NCBI GenBank assembly: GCA_036276235.1 | Contig: DATBDZ010000466.1 | Coordinates: forward strand, 1-17,176 | DNA from: JANWHF01 sp036276235 | GTDB taxonomy: Bacteria; Planctomycetota; Phycisphaerae; Tepidisphaerales; Tepidisphaeraceae | Direction: 5' to 3' | Length of the DNA: 17,176 nt | Shown here: positions 1 to 6,858 of the stretch, in pieces | Position numbering within the stretch: position 1 is the first letter of the stretch | How the letters are laid out: every line of letters begins with the position of its first letter | Notes under the pieces: model-generated | Told to the model about the DNA's origin: nothing | The model's input: the letters and a program-made list of their open reading frames with translations, nothing else | The model's database searches: none | Program-made: the position numbers and the translations under genes

Positions 1-142
1 ATAGAGTGTGAACTGCGTTCGATCGATCGGAGCCGTGGCCCAGTGAGACATTGCCGACCTCCCTGTCGTTGGTGGCGGCGTGCATTGAAGCGCCACGCCA
101 CCGAAACTGCAAGGGCCGCGCCAAATAAATCGACAGGCCCAA
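1..142. other. left-edge spacer, no gene seen
   Basis: Frame 1 is open from the window edge through to 321, but the reading runs through palindrome B1 and has no recognisable protein character. I see no supported gene here. A short GC-rich inverted repeat (GGTGGCG near 70-76, CGCCACC near 95-101) could be a weak hairpin. A gene ending just left of the window cannot be excluded. Confidence 0.4.
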
Positions 143-254
143 CTCAGGGGAGAGGGCAGGGTGAGGGGACGGATGCGCCGATCGGCGAAGTACGCTCACT
201 GGCGCATCGCTGTCCCCTCACCCCAGCCCTCTCCCCTGAGTACAAGGGAGAGGG
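143..254. repeat. palindromic repeat, family B copy 1
   Basis: Outer arms 143-170 and 212-240 are complementary (CTCAGGGGAGAGGG pairs with CCCTCTCCCCTGAG) with about one indel. Inside them is a second perfect 8-bp stem, GATGCGCC at 172-179 with GGCGCATC at 201-208. The right arm can alternatively fold with 244-254, giving CCCTCTCCCCTGAGTAC followed by AAGGGAGAGGG. Positions 209-254 recur almost exactly at 12758-12802. The element begins 9 nt beyond the phoH stop codon, so it would be transcribed as a 3' hairpin of that gene and could act as its terminator, although no U-tract follows. CCCTCTCCC-type intergenic palindromes are widespread in bacterial genomes; the GAGTAC centre is what this copy shares with other families here. 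Confidence 0.8.
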
Positions 255-262
255 AGCAGGAG

Positions 263-1654
263 CTACAACTCCGCTGTCACCAAACTTGCCAACTCCGACC
301 TCTCGCTCTTTCCTAAAGTGACGTGTCCCACGAGTGACTTGCCCTTCAGTCGTTCCACAACATACGACAATCCGTTACTGCTGCTATCCAGATACGGATT
401 ATCAATCTGCGTGGCATCTCCAGTCAGAATCAATTTCGTCCCCTCGCCAACGCGGCTGGCGATCGTCTTCACCTCATGCGGCGTGAGATTCTGGCTCTCA
501 TCCACAATCATAAACTGATGTGGAATGCTGCGGCCGCGAATGTAAGTGATCGGCTCCAGAACCACCTGCCCGCTATCAATTAACTGCTTGATGCGCTGCT
601 CGACGCTGCTGAGCGAGGCGTGCGTCAACTGCCCCTGCTCAGCGCCGGGGCGGTTGGAGAGCAGGTAGGTCATGTTGTCGAAGATCGGCTGCATCCAGGC
701 TGTAAGCTTTTGATCTTTGTCGCCGGGCAGATAACCAATATCGCGACCCAGCGGCATGATTGGCCGCGCGCACAAAAGTTTCGTATACGTCTGCTCGTTG
801 AGAACCTTCGCCAATCCCGCCGCCAGCGCGAGGAGTGTTTTGCCGGTGCCGGCGGCGCCGATCAGCGTGATCAACTTCACCGAATCATCCAGCAGAAGAT
901 CCAGCGCCATCGTCTGCTGCATATTGCGCGCGATGACGCCGAAGATCGGCCCGCGCCGTTGCCGCAAGGGGACCAACGCGTTGACATCGGCGCGATAGCG
1001 CGCCAAAGCCGTGTGGGCGAGATCCTGCTGATCCTTGAGCAGAACGAATTCGTTGGCGAACAGCGGCTTCTCCCCCAGCCACTGCGGCGAGGGCGCGAGC
1101 TGCTTGGTGCTGAAGAGGCGATTGATCGCCTCGCTCGGAACCGGCACTTCGCGCCAGCCGGTGTAGAGATGATCGATATCGACCTTTTGCGCCTCGAAAT
1201 CTTCGGTCACCAATCCGAGCGCATCGCTCTTGATGCGCGCGTTGATGTCCTTGCTGATAAAGACGACGCGCTGACCCTTCTGCCGCAATGAAAGGGCGCA
1301 GCAGATGATGCGGTTATCGGGGCTGTTCTGCGTGAGGCCGGGGCACAGCTGCTGATCCTCTTCGAGGATAACGCGAACGCGCCCGCCGGTCTGCGCGACG
1401 GGCACGCCTTCGGCCAGATTCCCGATAATTCGCAGCGAATCCAGATGCCGAATCACCGTTCGCGCATTGCGGCCAAGCTCATCGTTATTCGTCTTAAACT
1501 TGTCCAACTCCTCGATCACATCAAACGGAATCACCACCTCGTTGTCGGCGAACATGAACAACGCGTTGGGATTGTGCAGAAGGACGTTGGTATCAAGCAC
1601 AAAATGTTTGACGGGCGGCTTGTCAGTCATCGTTCGAGAGTCGTCGAGTGTCAT
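263..1654 (-). CDS. PhoH family protein: PIN domain fused to PhoH-like ATPase
   Basis: A 463-aa two-domain protein. Residues ~15-165 are a PIN nuclease domain: VLDTNVLLHNP with Asp21, conserved acidic residues in EELDKF (~48-53), and DNR/SKD at ~113-136. Residues ~230-463 are a PhoH-type P-loop NTPase: Walker A GAAGTGKT (266-273), Walker B FMIVDES (381-387) followed by QNLTPHE, and sensor LTGDATQID (410-418). The length is normal for the PIN-PhoH (PhoH2-like) class, which is regarded as an ATP-dependent RNA-acting enzyme in the cytoplasm; the exact substrate is not known from sequence. Start: ATG at 1654 has GGA about 7 nt upstream; an in-frame ATG at 1630 (MTDKPP) is an alternative with no better ribosome site. 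It is transcribed divergently from manA, with palindrome A1 in the shared 233-bp spacer. Downstream lies palindrome B1. Family assignment is secure; the role is not. Confidence 0.95.
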   Translation of the reverse strand: MTLDDSRTMTDKPPVKHFVLDTNVLLHNPNALFMFADNEVVIPFDVIEELDKFKTNNDELGRNARTVIRHLDSLRIIGNLAEGVPVAQTGGRVRVILEEDQQLCPGLTQNSPDNRIICCALSLRQKGQRVVFISKDINARIKSDALGLVTEDFEAQKVDIDHLYTGWREVPVPSEAINRLFSTKQLAPSPQWLGEKPLFANEFVLLKDQQDLAHTALARYRADVNALVPLRQRRGPIFGVIARNMQQTMALDLLLDDSVKLITLIGAAGTGKTLLALAAGLAKVLNEQTYTKLLCARPIMPLGRDIGYLPGDKDQKLTAWMQPIFDNMTYLLSNRPGAEQGQLTHASLSSVEQRIKQLIDSGQVVLEPITYIRGRSIPHQFMIVDESQNLTPHEVKTIASRVGEGTKLILTGDATQIDNPYLDSSSNGLSYVVERLKGKSLVGHVTLGKSERSELASLVTAEL

Positions 1655-1764
1655 TAAAGGGTCCCAGCGGCGCTGGCGATTCCATCGTAGGGCCGGCTAT
1701 GATCCGGTTCAACGGACGCGGACACACAGGATTGTTAAAGAATGGGATTCGTGAGCTCGCACAG

Positions 1765-1842
1765 CGTCATGCTGAGGTATTCCGAAGCATCTGGCTCGAT
1801 CGCACGAACAGGCCAGATGCTTCGGAGTACCTCAGCATGACG
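1765..1842. repeat. palindromic repeat, family A copy 1
   Basis: Two 30-nt arms, 1765-1794 (CGTCATGCTGAGGTATTCCG...) and 1813-1842 (...CGGAGTACCTCAGCATGACG), are complementary with one mismatch (TATT against AGTA). They are separated by an 18-nt loop. Copies with the same architecture lie at 8863-8944 and 14452-14525. The element sits between the divergent phoH and manA genes, so here it is in promoter or 5'-leader DNA rather than at a gene end. ORFs read through it are artefacts. Confidence 0.92.
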
Positions 1843-1887
1843 GTTTCTTGCGGTGACAAACGAGAGGTAATGGCCGGGTAATCCAAC

Positions 1888-2925
1888 ATGTCGTTATATC
1901 CACTCATATTTGAACCGCGCCTCGTCGAGAAGATGTGGGGCGGGCGCAAGCTCCAGACGCTCCTGGGAAAAAATCTGCCGGCCAACAAACCGATCGGCGA
2001 AAGCTGGGAGTTGTACGATTTTCCGCCGGGCGTGGTGGAAGGCTCGAAGGATTGGGTCAGCAGCGTGATCGCCAACGGGCCTTACGCCGGCAAAACGCTC
2101 CATTGGCTGATGAACGAGTTCGCGCAGGACCTGCTCGGCGACGCCAAGCCCGTCGGCCCGGATCGGCAATTTCCACTGCTCATCAAGTTTCTCGATGCCC
2201 GCGAAGATTTATCCGTGCAGGTCCATCCGGATCAGGCGTACGCCGACACGCATCCGGGCGCGCATCTGAAAACCGAGGCGTGGTATGTCATGCAGCACGA
2301 CGCCGGCGCGCGGCTCTTCAAGGGACTCAAGCCCAGGACCGCGAAGGAAGAATTTCGCCGGGCGATTCAGCGCGGCACGGTCGAGCAGCGATTGGGAACG
2401 CTCCCCGCGCGCATCGGCGATTGCCATTATCTCCCTAGCGGAACGATTCATGCGCTGGGCGCGGGGATGCTGGTTGCCGAGGTGCAAACGCCGAGCGATA
2501 CGACGTTTCGCGTTTACGATTTCAACCGGATCGATCCTGCAACCGGCAAGCCGCGCGCGCTTCACGTCGAGCAGGCGATGGAGAGCATCGACTTTTCGGA
2601 TCGTGCCAACATGATGGCGGATCAGCGAACACCCACCGATTCGGCGATCGTCCAGCTTGTCGAATCTCCATTCTTTGTCATGAAACGCCGAACGCTCCGC
2701 GCGGGCTCGCATCATCAGATCGTTTCCACGGGGCCGCTCATCCTTATCGTGCTTGACGGCGAAGCGCTGCTGAAAGACGCGACGACAAAGGAAGATGTCC
2801 GCATTCAGCGCGGCCAAACCGTGCTCCTCGCGGCATCGCTTCGCATCACGACTGCTGAGATTCTCACTGATTGCCAGTGGCTTGAGGTGACGATCCCCGA
2901 GACAGGCTACAATCCCCTCCAATGA
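1888..2925 (+). CDS. manA: class I mannose-6-phosphate isomerase
   Basis: A 345-aa cupin-fold type I phosphomannose isomerase, which interconverts mannose-6-phosphate and fructose-6-phosphate in the cytoplasm and supplies mannose for GDP-mannose and glycan synthesis or feeds mannose into glycolysis. The zinc-site residues are visible: Gln111 and His113 in SVQVHPDQAYAD, Glu130 in LKTEAWYV, and His188 in GTIHALG. The N-terminal signature (FEPRLVEKMWGGRKL, then GESWELYD) is typical of the short bacterial form, which lacks the extra helical domain of the ~390-aa enteric ManA. Start: the ATG at 1888 is the first that includes the conserved YPLIFEP N-terminus. The stop overlaps the next start in ATGA (2922-2925), so it is very probably translationally coupled to the rRNA pseudouridine synthase gene, an odd functional pairing. 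Assignment is confident. Confidence 0.95.
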   Translation: MSLYPLIFEPRLVEKMWGGRKLQTLLGKNLPANKPIGESWELYDFPPGVVEGSKDWVSSVIANGPYAGKTLHWLMNEFAQDLLGDAKPVGPDRQFPLLIKFLDAREDLSVQVHPDQAYADTHPGAHLKTEAWYVMQHDAGARLFKGLKPRTAKEEFRRAIQRGTVEQRLGTLPARIGDCHYLPSGTIHALGAGMLVAEVQTPSDTTFRVYDFNRIDPATGKPRALHVEQAMESIDFSDRANMMADQRTPTDSAIVQLVESPFFVMKRRTLRAGSHHQIVSTGPLILIVLDGEALLKDATTKEDVRIQRGQTVLLAASLRITTAEILTDCQWLEVTIPETGYNPLQ

Positions 2926-3752
2926 AAGAACGCATTCAGAAGGTTTTGGGCAACGCGGGCATCGCCTCGCGACGGAATATTGAGGTCATGGTGCGCGATG
3001 GACGCATCGCCGTGAATGGGGAGGTCATTCGCACGCTGCCGATTCTGGTGGATATCGACAAAGACAAGATTGAGGTCGATGGGGAATCGGTCCGGTTCAA
3101 GACGCATCGGCGTGGTCCGCGAGACGATGAGGATGAGCGCATCTATGTTCTGATGAACAAGCCGCGCGGCGTCTACACGACCAACGTCGCCCAGGGCGTG
3201 CAGAAGCGAGCGATCGATCTGTTGCCGCCCAATTTCCCGCGGGTCTATCCGGTCGGCCGGCTCGACGCCGAGACGCGCGGCTTGCTCCTGCTCACCAACG
3301 ACGGCGAGCTCACCAACCGCCTCACCCATCCCCGCTACGGCGTCGCCAAAACGTATCGCGCCGTCGTCGATGGATTCGTCGAGCAATCGACTCTCAAAGA
3401 ACTGGAGCAAGGCGTCTGGATCAGGGACAAAGCTTACGGCAAAAGCGCCAAGACATCCGGCTGCCACGCGAAGATCGTCCACCGCGAGCGCGAGAAGACG
3501 GTGCTGGATGTCACGCTTCACGAGCGGCAAAACATCCAGGCGCGCAAAATCCTGGCGCAGCTTGGCCACAAAGTTCGCGATTTGATGCGCACAAAAATGG
3601 GCCCGCTATCGCTGGATCGCCTGCAGGCCGGCGAGTTTCGCCCGCTCACGCCAAGAGAGATCCGCAGCCTGCGCGAATTCGCGATGGGCCGGCGCGAGGG
3701 AGCAAACGCCGCCGGCAAGCCAGGGAGGCGAAAGCCAAATCGCGCCAAATGA
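2922..3752 (+). CDS. rluB: RsuA/RluB-family rRNA pseudouridine synthase
   Basis: A 276-aa pseudouridine synthase. Residues 1-~45 are an S4 RNA-binding domain (RIQKVLGNAGIASRRNIE, then GRIAVNGEVI). The catalytic domain follows (YVLMNKPRGVYTT at ~75-87, catalytic motif GRLDAETRGLLLLTNDGEL at 112-130 with nucleophile Asp115, then KTYRAVV). The RsuA/RluB/RluE/RluF branch modifies a single uridine in rRNA; S4 plus a basic C-terminal tail (RRKPNRAK) is most like RluB, which makes pseudouridine 2605 in 23S rRNA, but RsuA or RluF cannot be excluded from sequence alone. The start ATG overlaps the manA stop by 4 nt. After the stop there are 58 nt before palindrome D. Enzyme family is sure; target site is inferred. 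Confidence 0.92.
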   Translation: MKERIQKVLGNAGIASRRNIEVMVRDGRIAVNGEVIRTLPILVDIDKDKIEVDGESVRFKTHRRGPRDDEDERIYVLMNKPRGVYTTNVAQGVQKRAIDLLPPNFPRVYPVGRLDAETRGLLLLTNDGELTNRLTHPRYGVAKTYRAVVDGFVEQSTLKELEQGVWIRDKAYGKSAKTSGCHAKIVHREREKTVLDVTLHERQNIQARKILAQLGHKVRDLMRTKMGPLSLDRLQAGEFRPLTPREIRSLREFAMGRREGANAAGKPGRRKPNRAK

Positions 3753-3810
3753 GCAAAGACCGTCAGGGCTTCGCTCTACATTCTTCGCACTACAGTAAGT
3801 GGTGAAGTCT

Positions 3811-3896
3811 GGTGGCACAGGTCGGCGTACTCGCAGACCTGTGCCTTCTGGCGCCGCTGAAGACACAGGTCTCGGAGTACCGCGACCTGTGGCACC
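3811..3896. repeat. palindromic repeat, family D
   Basis: An 86-bp imperfect palindrome over its whole length. The outer pair is GGTGGCACAGGTCG (from 3811) with CGACCTGTGGCACC (to 3896), with a few mismatches; the inner pair is CAGACCTGTG with CACAGGTCTC. Each arm is itself a small hairpin built from ACAGGTC/GACCTGT. The left arm carries GTACTC (3827-3832) and the right arm GAGTAC (3875-3880). It lies 58 nt after the rluB-like stop and about 110 nt before mlaE. Confidence 0.85.
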
Positions 3897-3924
3897 CGGC
3901 GCTGAATGATCCAGAACGACCCGT

Positions 3925-3957
3925 CACTCTTCATTCTTCACTCTTCATTCTTCACTC
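3925..3957 (+). repeat. 14-bp tandem repeat, ~2.4 copies
   Basis: The unit CACTCTTCATTCTT is repeated exactly twice followed by CACTC. It lies ~50 nt upstream of the mlaE start, in the region where its promoter or leader is expected. Low-complexity pyrimidine-rich DNA; no function can be assigned. Confidence 0.8.
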
Positions 3958-4008
3958 ATCCCTCTCCCCGTTTGCCTCCCTTACCACCGCTCCATATGAT
4001 TCGGCCCA

Positions 4009-4824
4009 ATGCCGCTGACGTTGGTCGAAAAAATTGGGAGCCGCGCCAATAACATCCTCGCTTCGCTCGGCGATTTTGTCTTGTTCGTCGCTCGAACCTT
4101 CGGCTGGATTGCTCGCGGCGGCCTGGGCTGGAAAAACCTGCGGCTGCTTTTCCCGCAAATGTTCGAAGTCGGCGCGCGATCGGTCCCGGTGGTCGGCGTC
4201 ACCGGCGCGTTCATCGGGATGGTGATGGCGGTGGAAACCGTCAACCAGTTCAAAGCCATCGGCCAGGAAAACCGCATCGGGGCGCTGATCAATCTTTCCG
4301 TCGTCAAGCAAATCGGCCCGGTATTGGCGGCGGTAATGCTTGCCGGCCGCGTCGGCGGGGCACTGGCCGCTGAGCTGGGGACGATGAACGTCACCGAGCA
4401 GCTCGACGCCTTGCGCGTCATGGGGGCCGATCCGATTCGATACCTCGTCGTGCCGCGATTCCTGGCAACGCTTCTTCTCACGCCCGTGCTGACGATTTAC
4501 AGCGATGCCTTGGGCATCATTGGCGGATGGTTTATTTCCGTCTTTCTCCTGGGCATACCCAACGAGCCGTACTGGCAATTCTCGCACGTCGAGATGTGGC
4601 AAATCATGGAGGGGTTGCTCAAGAGCATTTTCTTCGGCGGATCGATCGGGTTGATCAGTTGCTACAAAGGATTTAACAGCGGGTCGGGCGCCAGCGGCGT
4701 CGGCCGCGCTTGCACCGAGAGCTTCGTCGCCAGCTTTCTTGTAATCATCATGCAGAATTTCGTCTTCGCGGAAATCTCGAAGCAGGCGTACGTTGCGCTC
4801 TATGGCATCAAAGGGATTTTCTGA
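4009..4824 (+). CDS. mlaE: MlaE/YrbE-family ABC transporter permease
   Basis: A 271-aa integral membrane permease of the MlaE (YrbE, DUF140) family, the membrane-embedded part of an MCE lipid transporter. Family signatures: an amphipathic N-terminal helix (FVLFVARTFGWIARG), the FPQMFEVGARSVPVV segment (~45-60), the first hydrophobic span GAFIGMVMAVETVNQF, the conserved block VVKQIGPVLAAVMLAGRVG then GALAAELGTM (~98-125) with VTEQLDALRVMGADPIRYL after it, and C-terminal spans around LLTPVLTIYSDALGIIGG and ASFLVIIMQNFVF. Length is normal (E. coli MlaE ~260 aa). The start ATG gives the usual N-terminus but has no obvious Shine-Dalgarno. mlaF begins 50 nt later and mlaD follows, so the three are one operon. 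Assignment is confident; the transported lipid and direction are not visible. Confidence 0.95.
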   Translation: MPLTLVEKIGSRANNILASLGDFVLFVARTFGWIARGGLGWKNLRLLFPQMFEVGARSVPVVGVTGAFIGMVMAVETVNQFKAIGQENRIGALINLSVVKQIGPVLAAVMLAGRVGGALAAELGTMNVTEQLDALRVMGADPIRYLVVPRFLATLLLTPVLTIYSDALGIIGGWFISVFLLGIPNEPYWQFSHVEMWQIMEGLLKSIFFGGSIGLISCYKGFNSGSGASGVGRACTESFVASFLVIIMQNFVFAEISKQAYVALYGIKGIF

Positions 4825-4874
4825 TTTTGCTGGCTCGGCCGCGCCGGATAGCAGACAGGGCTTTTGCTCCCAAC

Positions 4875-5642
4875 ATGGCACTGATTGAGCTTCGCAAAGT
4901 CTCCAAGCGCTTCGGCCGGCTGGTCGTGTTCGACAATGTCGATCTGTCGGTCGCAGAGGGCCAGAGCCTCGTCCTTGTCGGCGCCAGCGGCACCGGCAAG
5001 AGCGTGCTGCTCAAGCACATCGTCGGCCTGCTCAGGCCCGATTCCGGCGAAGTCTGGTTTGACGGCAAACGCATCGATCAACTTTCCGAGCGGGAACTGG
5101 TGCCGATCCGCACGCAATTTGGCTTCCTCTTCCAGATGGGCGCGCTGTTTGATTCGATGACAGTCGAAGAAAACGTGGCGTTTCCGCTCGTCGAGCACAC
5201 CACCAAAACGCGCGAAGAGATCGATCGCCTGGTGGATCAGAAGCTGGGCATGGTCGGCCTGCCGGAGACGCGCAAAAAACTTCCCGCGCAGCTTTCCGGC
5301 GGGCAACGCAAGCGCGTGGCTTTGGCTCGCGCGATCGCGATGGACCCGCGGGTTGTGCTCTATGATGAGCCGACCACCGGGCTTGACCCGATCCGCTCGG
5401 ATGTGATCAACGAGCTGATCCTGAAGCTCAAGAAAGAGATGAAGATCACCAGCGTCATCGTCACGCACGACATGCACAGTGCATTTAAAGTGGGCGACCG
5501 AATCATCATGCTGCGCGACGGCAAATTCATTTTCGACGGCACGCCCGAGCAGATGCAGAAGAGCGAAAACTCGATGGTATCTCACTTTGTGCGCGGCGAG
5601 GCCGACGCCGAAGATCTGGCCTCGCTCGACCGCAACGTTTGA
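4875..5642 (+). CDS. mlaF: MlaF-type ABC transporter ATPase
   Basis: A 255-aa cytoplasmic ATP-binding subunit driving the MCE/Mla lipid transporter. All ABC motifs are intact: Walker A GASGTGKS (36-43), Q-loop FLFQMGALFDSMTVEENV typical of the Mkl/MlaF branch, signature LSGGQRKRVALARA, Walker B VVLYDEPTTGLDP, and switch histidine in VIVTHD. The reading frame is open from 4710, but the upstream part lies within mlaE and shows no ABC similarity; the ATG at 4875 starts directly at MALIELRKVSKRFG, the standard N-terminus. It sits 50 nt after mlaE and 36 nt before mlaD. The C-terminal tail (EDLASLDRNV) is short, without the long extension of some Mkl proteins. Assignment is confident. Confidence 0.95.
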   Translation: MALIELRKVSKRFGRLVVFDNVDLSVAEGQSLVLVGASGTGKSVLLKHIVGLLRPDSGEVWFDGKRIDQLSERELVPIRTQFGFLFQMGALFDSMTVEENVAFPLVEHTTKTREEIDRLVDQKLGMVGLPETRKKLPAQLSGGQRKRVALARAIAMDPRVVLYDEPTTGLDPIRSDVINELILKLKKEMKITSVIVTHDMHSAFKVGDRIIMLRDGKFIFDGTPEQMQKSENSMVSHFVRGEADAEDLASLDRNV

Positions 5643-5666
5643 ACGCAGAAGCGATTTACAACGCTT

Positions 5667-5674
5667 GAGAGGAG
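5667..5674 (+). promoter_or_regulatory. strong Shine-Dalgarno of mlaD
   Basis: GAGAGGAG lies 4 nt before the mlaD ATG at 5679. It is the clearest ribosome site in the window and fixes the start of this gene; mlaE and mlaF have no comparable site, which suggests independent and stronger initiation on the MCE subunit. Confidence 0.7.
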
Positions 5675-5678
5675 TCCC

Positions 5679-6599
5679 ATGAAATCCGGCTCACGCAACT
5701 TCATTACCGGCCTGGTTGTACTTTTGGCGCTCGTGGCTTTTCTCTGGATGCTGATCACATTCACCGGCCGCGCGACGGCGGCTTTCGCCAGCAAGGGGAT
5801 ACCGATCGTCATCACCGTCGATCGCGCCGACGGAGTGTCTGATGGCACGCCGGTCGCTTTTCGCGGCGTTCAGGTGGGCAAGGTCAGCAACCTTCGTCTG
5901 ACCGAGGACAATCTGCACGTTGTGATCGACGCTGAGGTGGGGACCAAGCCGGGCATTCCCAGCAATGTGCACGCGGTGATTCGCGTGCAAAGCATGCTCA
6001 GCACAACACCGACCATCATGCTTGAGCTGACCGGCGAGCCGCAGGGGGCGCTGGAGGCCCATCAGCAACTGCAGGGCCGCTACGTCGGCTCGCAAATATT
6101 GCCGCCGGAACTGACGGATTTCATCACTGATTTCCGCCGCCAGAAATTGATCGAGCACACCGACGAAGCCATCGTCGCATTACAGGTGCAGATCAAGAAC
6201 GCCGGCGACATGATGAAGTCCGTCCAATCACTCGTCGGCGACGAAAAACTGCAGGCGGACATCAAGCAGGCGGTGAGCAATTTCCAGTCGCTCACGCATA
6301 ACGCGAATGAAACCGTTTCGACGATGCGCACGACCGTCCAGAGCACCGGCGAGCACGTCGATGAGCTCTCGCGGCACATCCTTGATGACGTCGATAAGCT
6401 CGGCAAAGCACTCGATCAATTCCAGGAACTGGCCGTCAAAATCAACAACGGCAACGGCACCGCCGGCCGATTGCTCAACGACCCGCGCCTGTACGAGCAG
6501 CTCGCCGACACAGCCAAGGAGCTAAACGCCGTGGCGGCGTCGATTCATCGATTGATCGATCAATGGGAGCAGGAAGGGCTGCATGTAAAGCTGAAGTAG
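5679..6599 (+). CDS. mlaD: MCE-domain substrate-binding protein (MlaD-like)
   Basis: A 306-aa periplasmic, membrane-anchored MCE protein. Residues ~9-28 are one transmembrane anchor (FITGLVVLLALVAFLWMLIT). Residues ~42-118 are the single MCE domain (VDRADGVSDGTPVAFRGVQV, then GKVSNLRL, and TTPTIMLEL at the end). From ~150 to 300 the chain is predicted helical with spaced small/hydrophobic residues (VQSLVGDEKLQADIKQAVSN), a probable coiled coil, and a NGNGTAGRLLNDPRLYEQL segment common in longer MCE proteins. E. coli MlaD is ~183 aa, so this is the extended type in which the C-terminal helices may form a longer tube or contact partners. MCE proteins form hexamers with MlaE and MlaF and carry phospholipids across the envelope. 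Start is set by GAGAGGAG. No mlaC, mlaB or mlaA is in view. It is followed by palindrome H. Confidence 0.93.
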   Translation: MKSGSRNFITGLVVLLALVAFLWMLITFTGRATAAFASKGIPIVITVDRADGVSDGTPVAFRGVQVGKVSNLRLTEDNLHVVIDAEVGTKPGIPSNVHAVIRVQSMLSTTPTIMLELTGEPQGALEAHQQLQGRYVGSQILPPELTDFITDFRRQKLIEHTDEAIVALQVQIKNAGDMMKSVQSLVGDEKLQADIKQAVSNFQSLTHNANETVSTMRTTVQSTGEHVDELSRHILDDVDKLGKALDQFQELAVKINNGNGTAGRLLNDPRLYEQLADTAKELNAVAASIHRLIDQWEQEGLHVKLK

Positions 6600-6611
6600 C
6601 CGCCATTCGGC

Positions 6612-6852
6612 GGATTTCCGAATCCCGAATCCCCGAAATCCGAATCAATTCCGAAGTCCGAATGAAGAAGGCCGAAACCGGAAACCACCAAGGACACTAA
6701 GAGGAGCACTAAGGGCCACGAAGAAGAAAAAAGTCCGCCTTTGTCCTTCGTGGTTCTTAGTGCTCCCTTCGTGTACTTCGTGGTTTTTCTTAGTTTCGGA
6801 ATTTGATCATTCGGATTTGATTCGGTTTTCGGGAATTCGGGTTTCGGATTTT
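6612..6852. repeat. composite nested palindrome, family H
   Basis: A ~240-bp composite between the ends of two convergent genes. Outer arms at about 6612-6676 and 6794-6852 consist of reiterated CCGAAT/ATTCGG words and are complementary with mismatches. Inner arms at about 6680-6725 (ACACTAAG...AGCACTAAG...CCACGAAG) and 6745-6790 (CTTCGTGGTTCTTAGTGCTC...) pair with each other. The core is an A-rich then pyrimidine-rich tract (AAGAAGAAAAAAGTCC). It starts 13 nt after the mlaD stop and ends 7 nt before the GH2 stop, so it could act as a bidirectional 3' hairpin. The arms are old and degenerate, and two unrelated repeat texts are nested. Confidence 0.8.
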
Positions 6853-6858
6853 GACGGC

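Noticed and set aside
43..321. 92-aa open frame at the left edge
   Set aside because: It crosses palindrome B1 and the end of phoH, with low-complexity composition from the repeat.
620..1291. 223-aa open frame antisense to phoH
   Set aside because: Shadow frame of a well-supported PIN-PhoH gene, common in GC-rich DNA.
4710..4874. N-terminal extension of MlaF
   Set aside because: The frame is open but overlaps mlaE and lacks ABC similarity; ATG 4875 begins the conserved domain.
3952..4881. 309-aa open frame antisense to mlaE
   Set aside because: Charged, family-less shadow of mlaE, which has clear motifs on the other strand.
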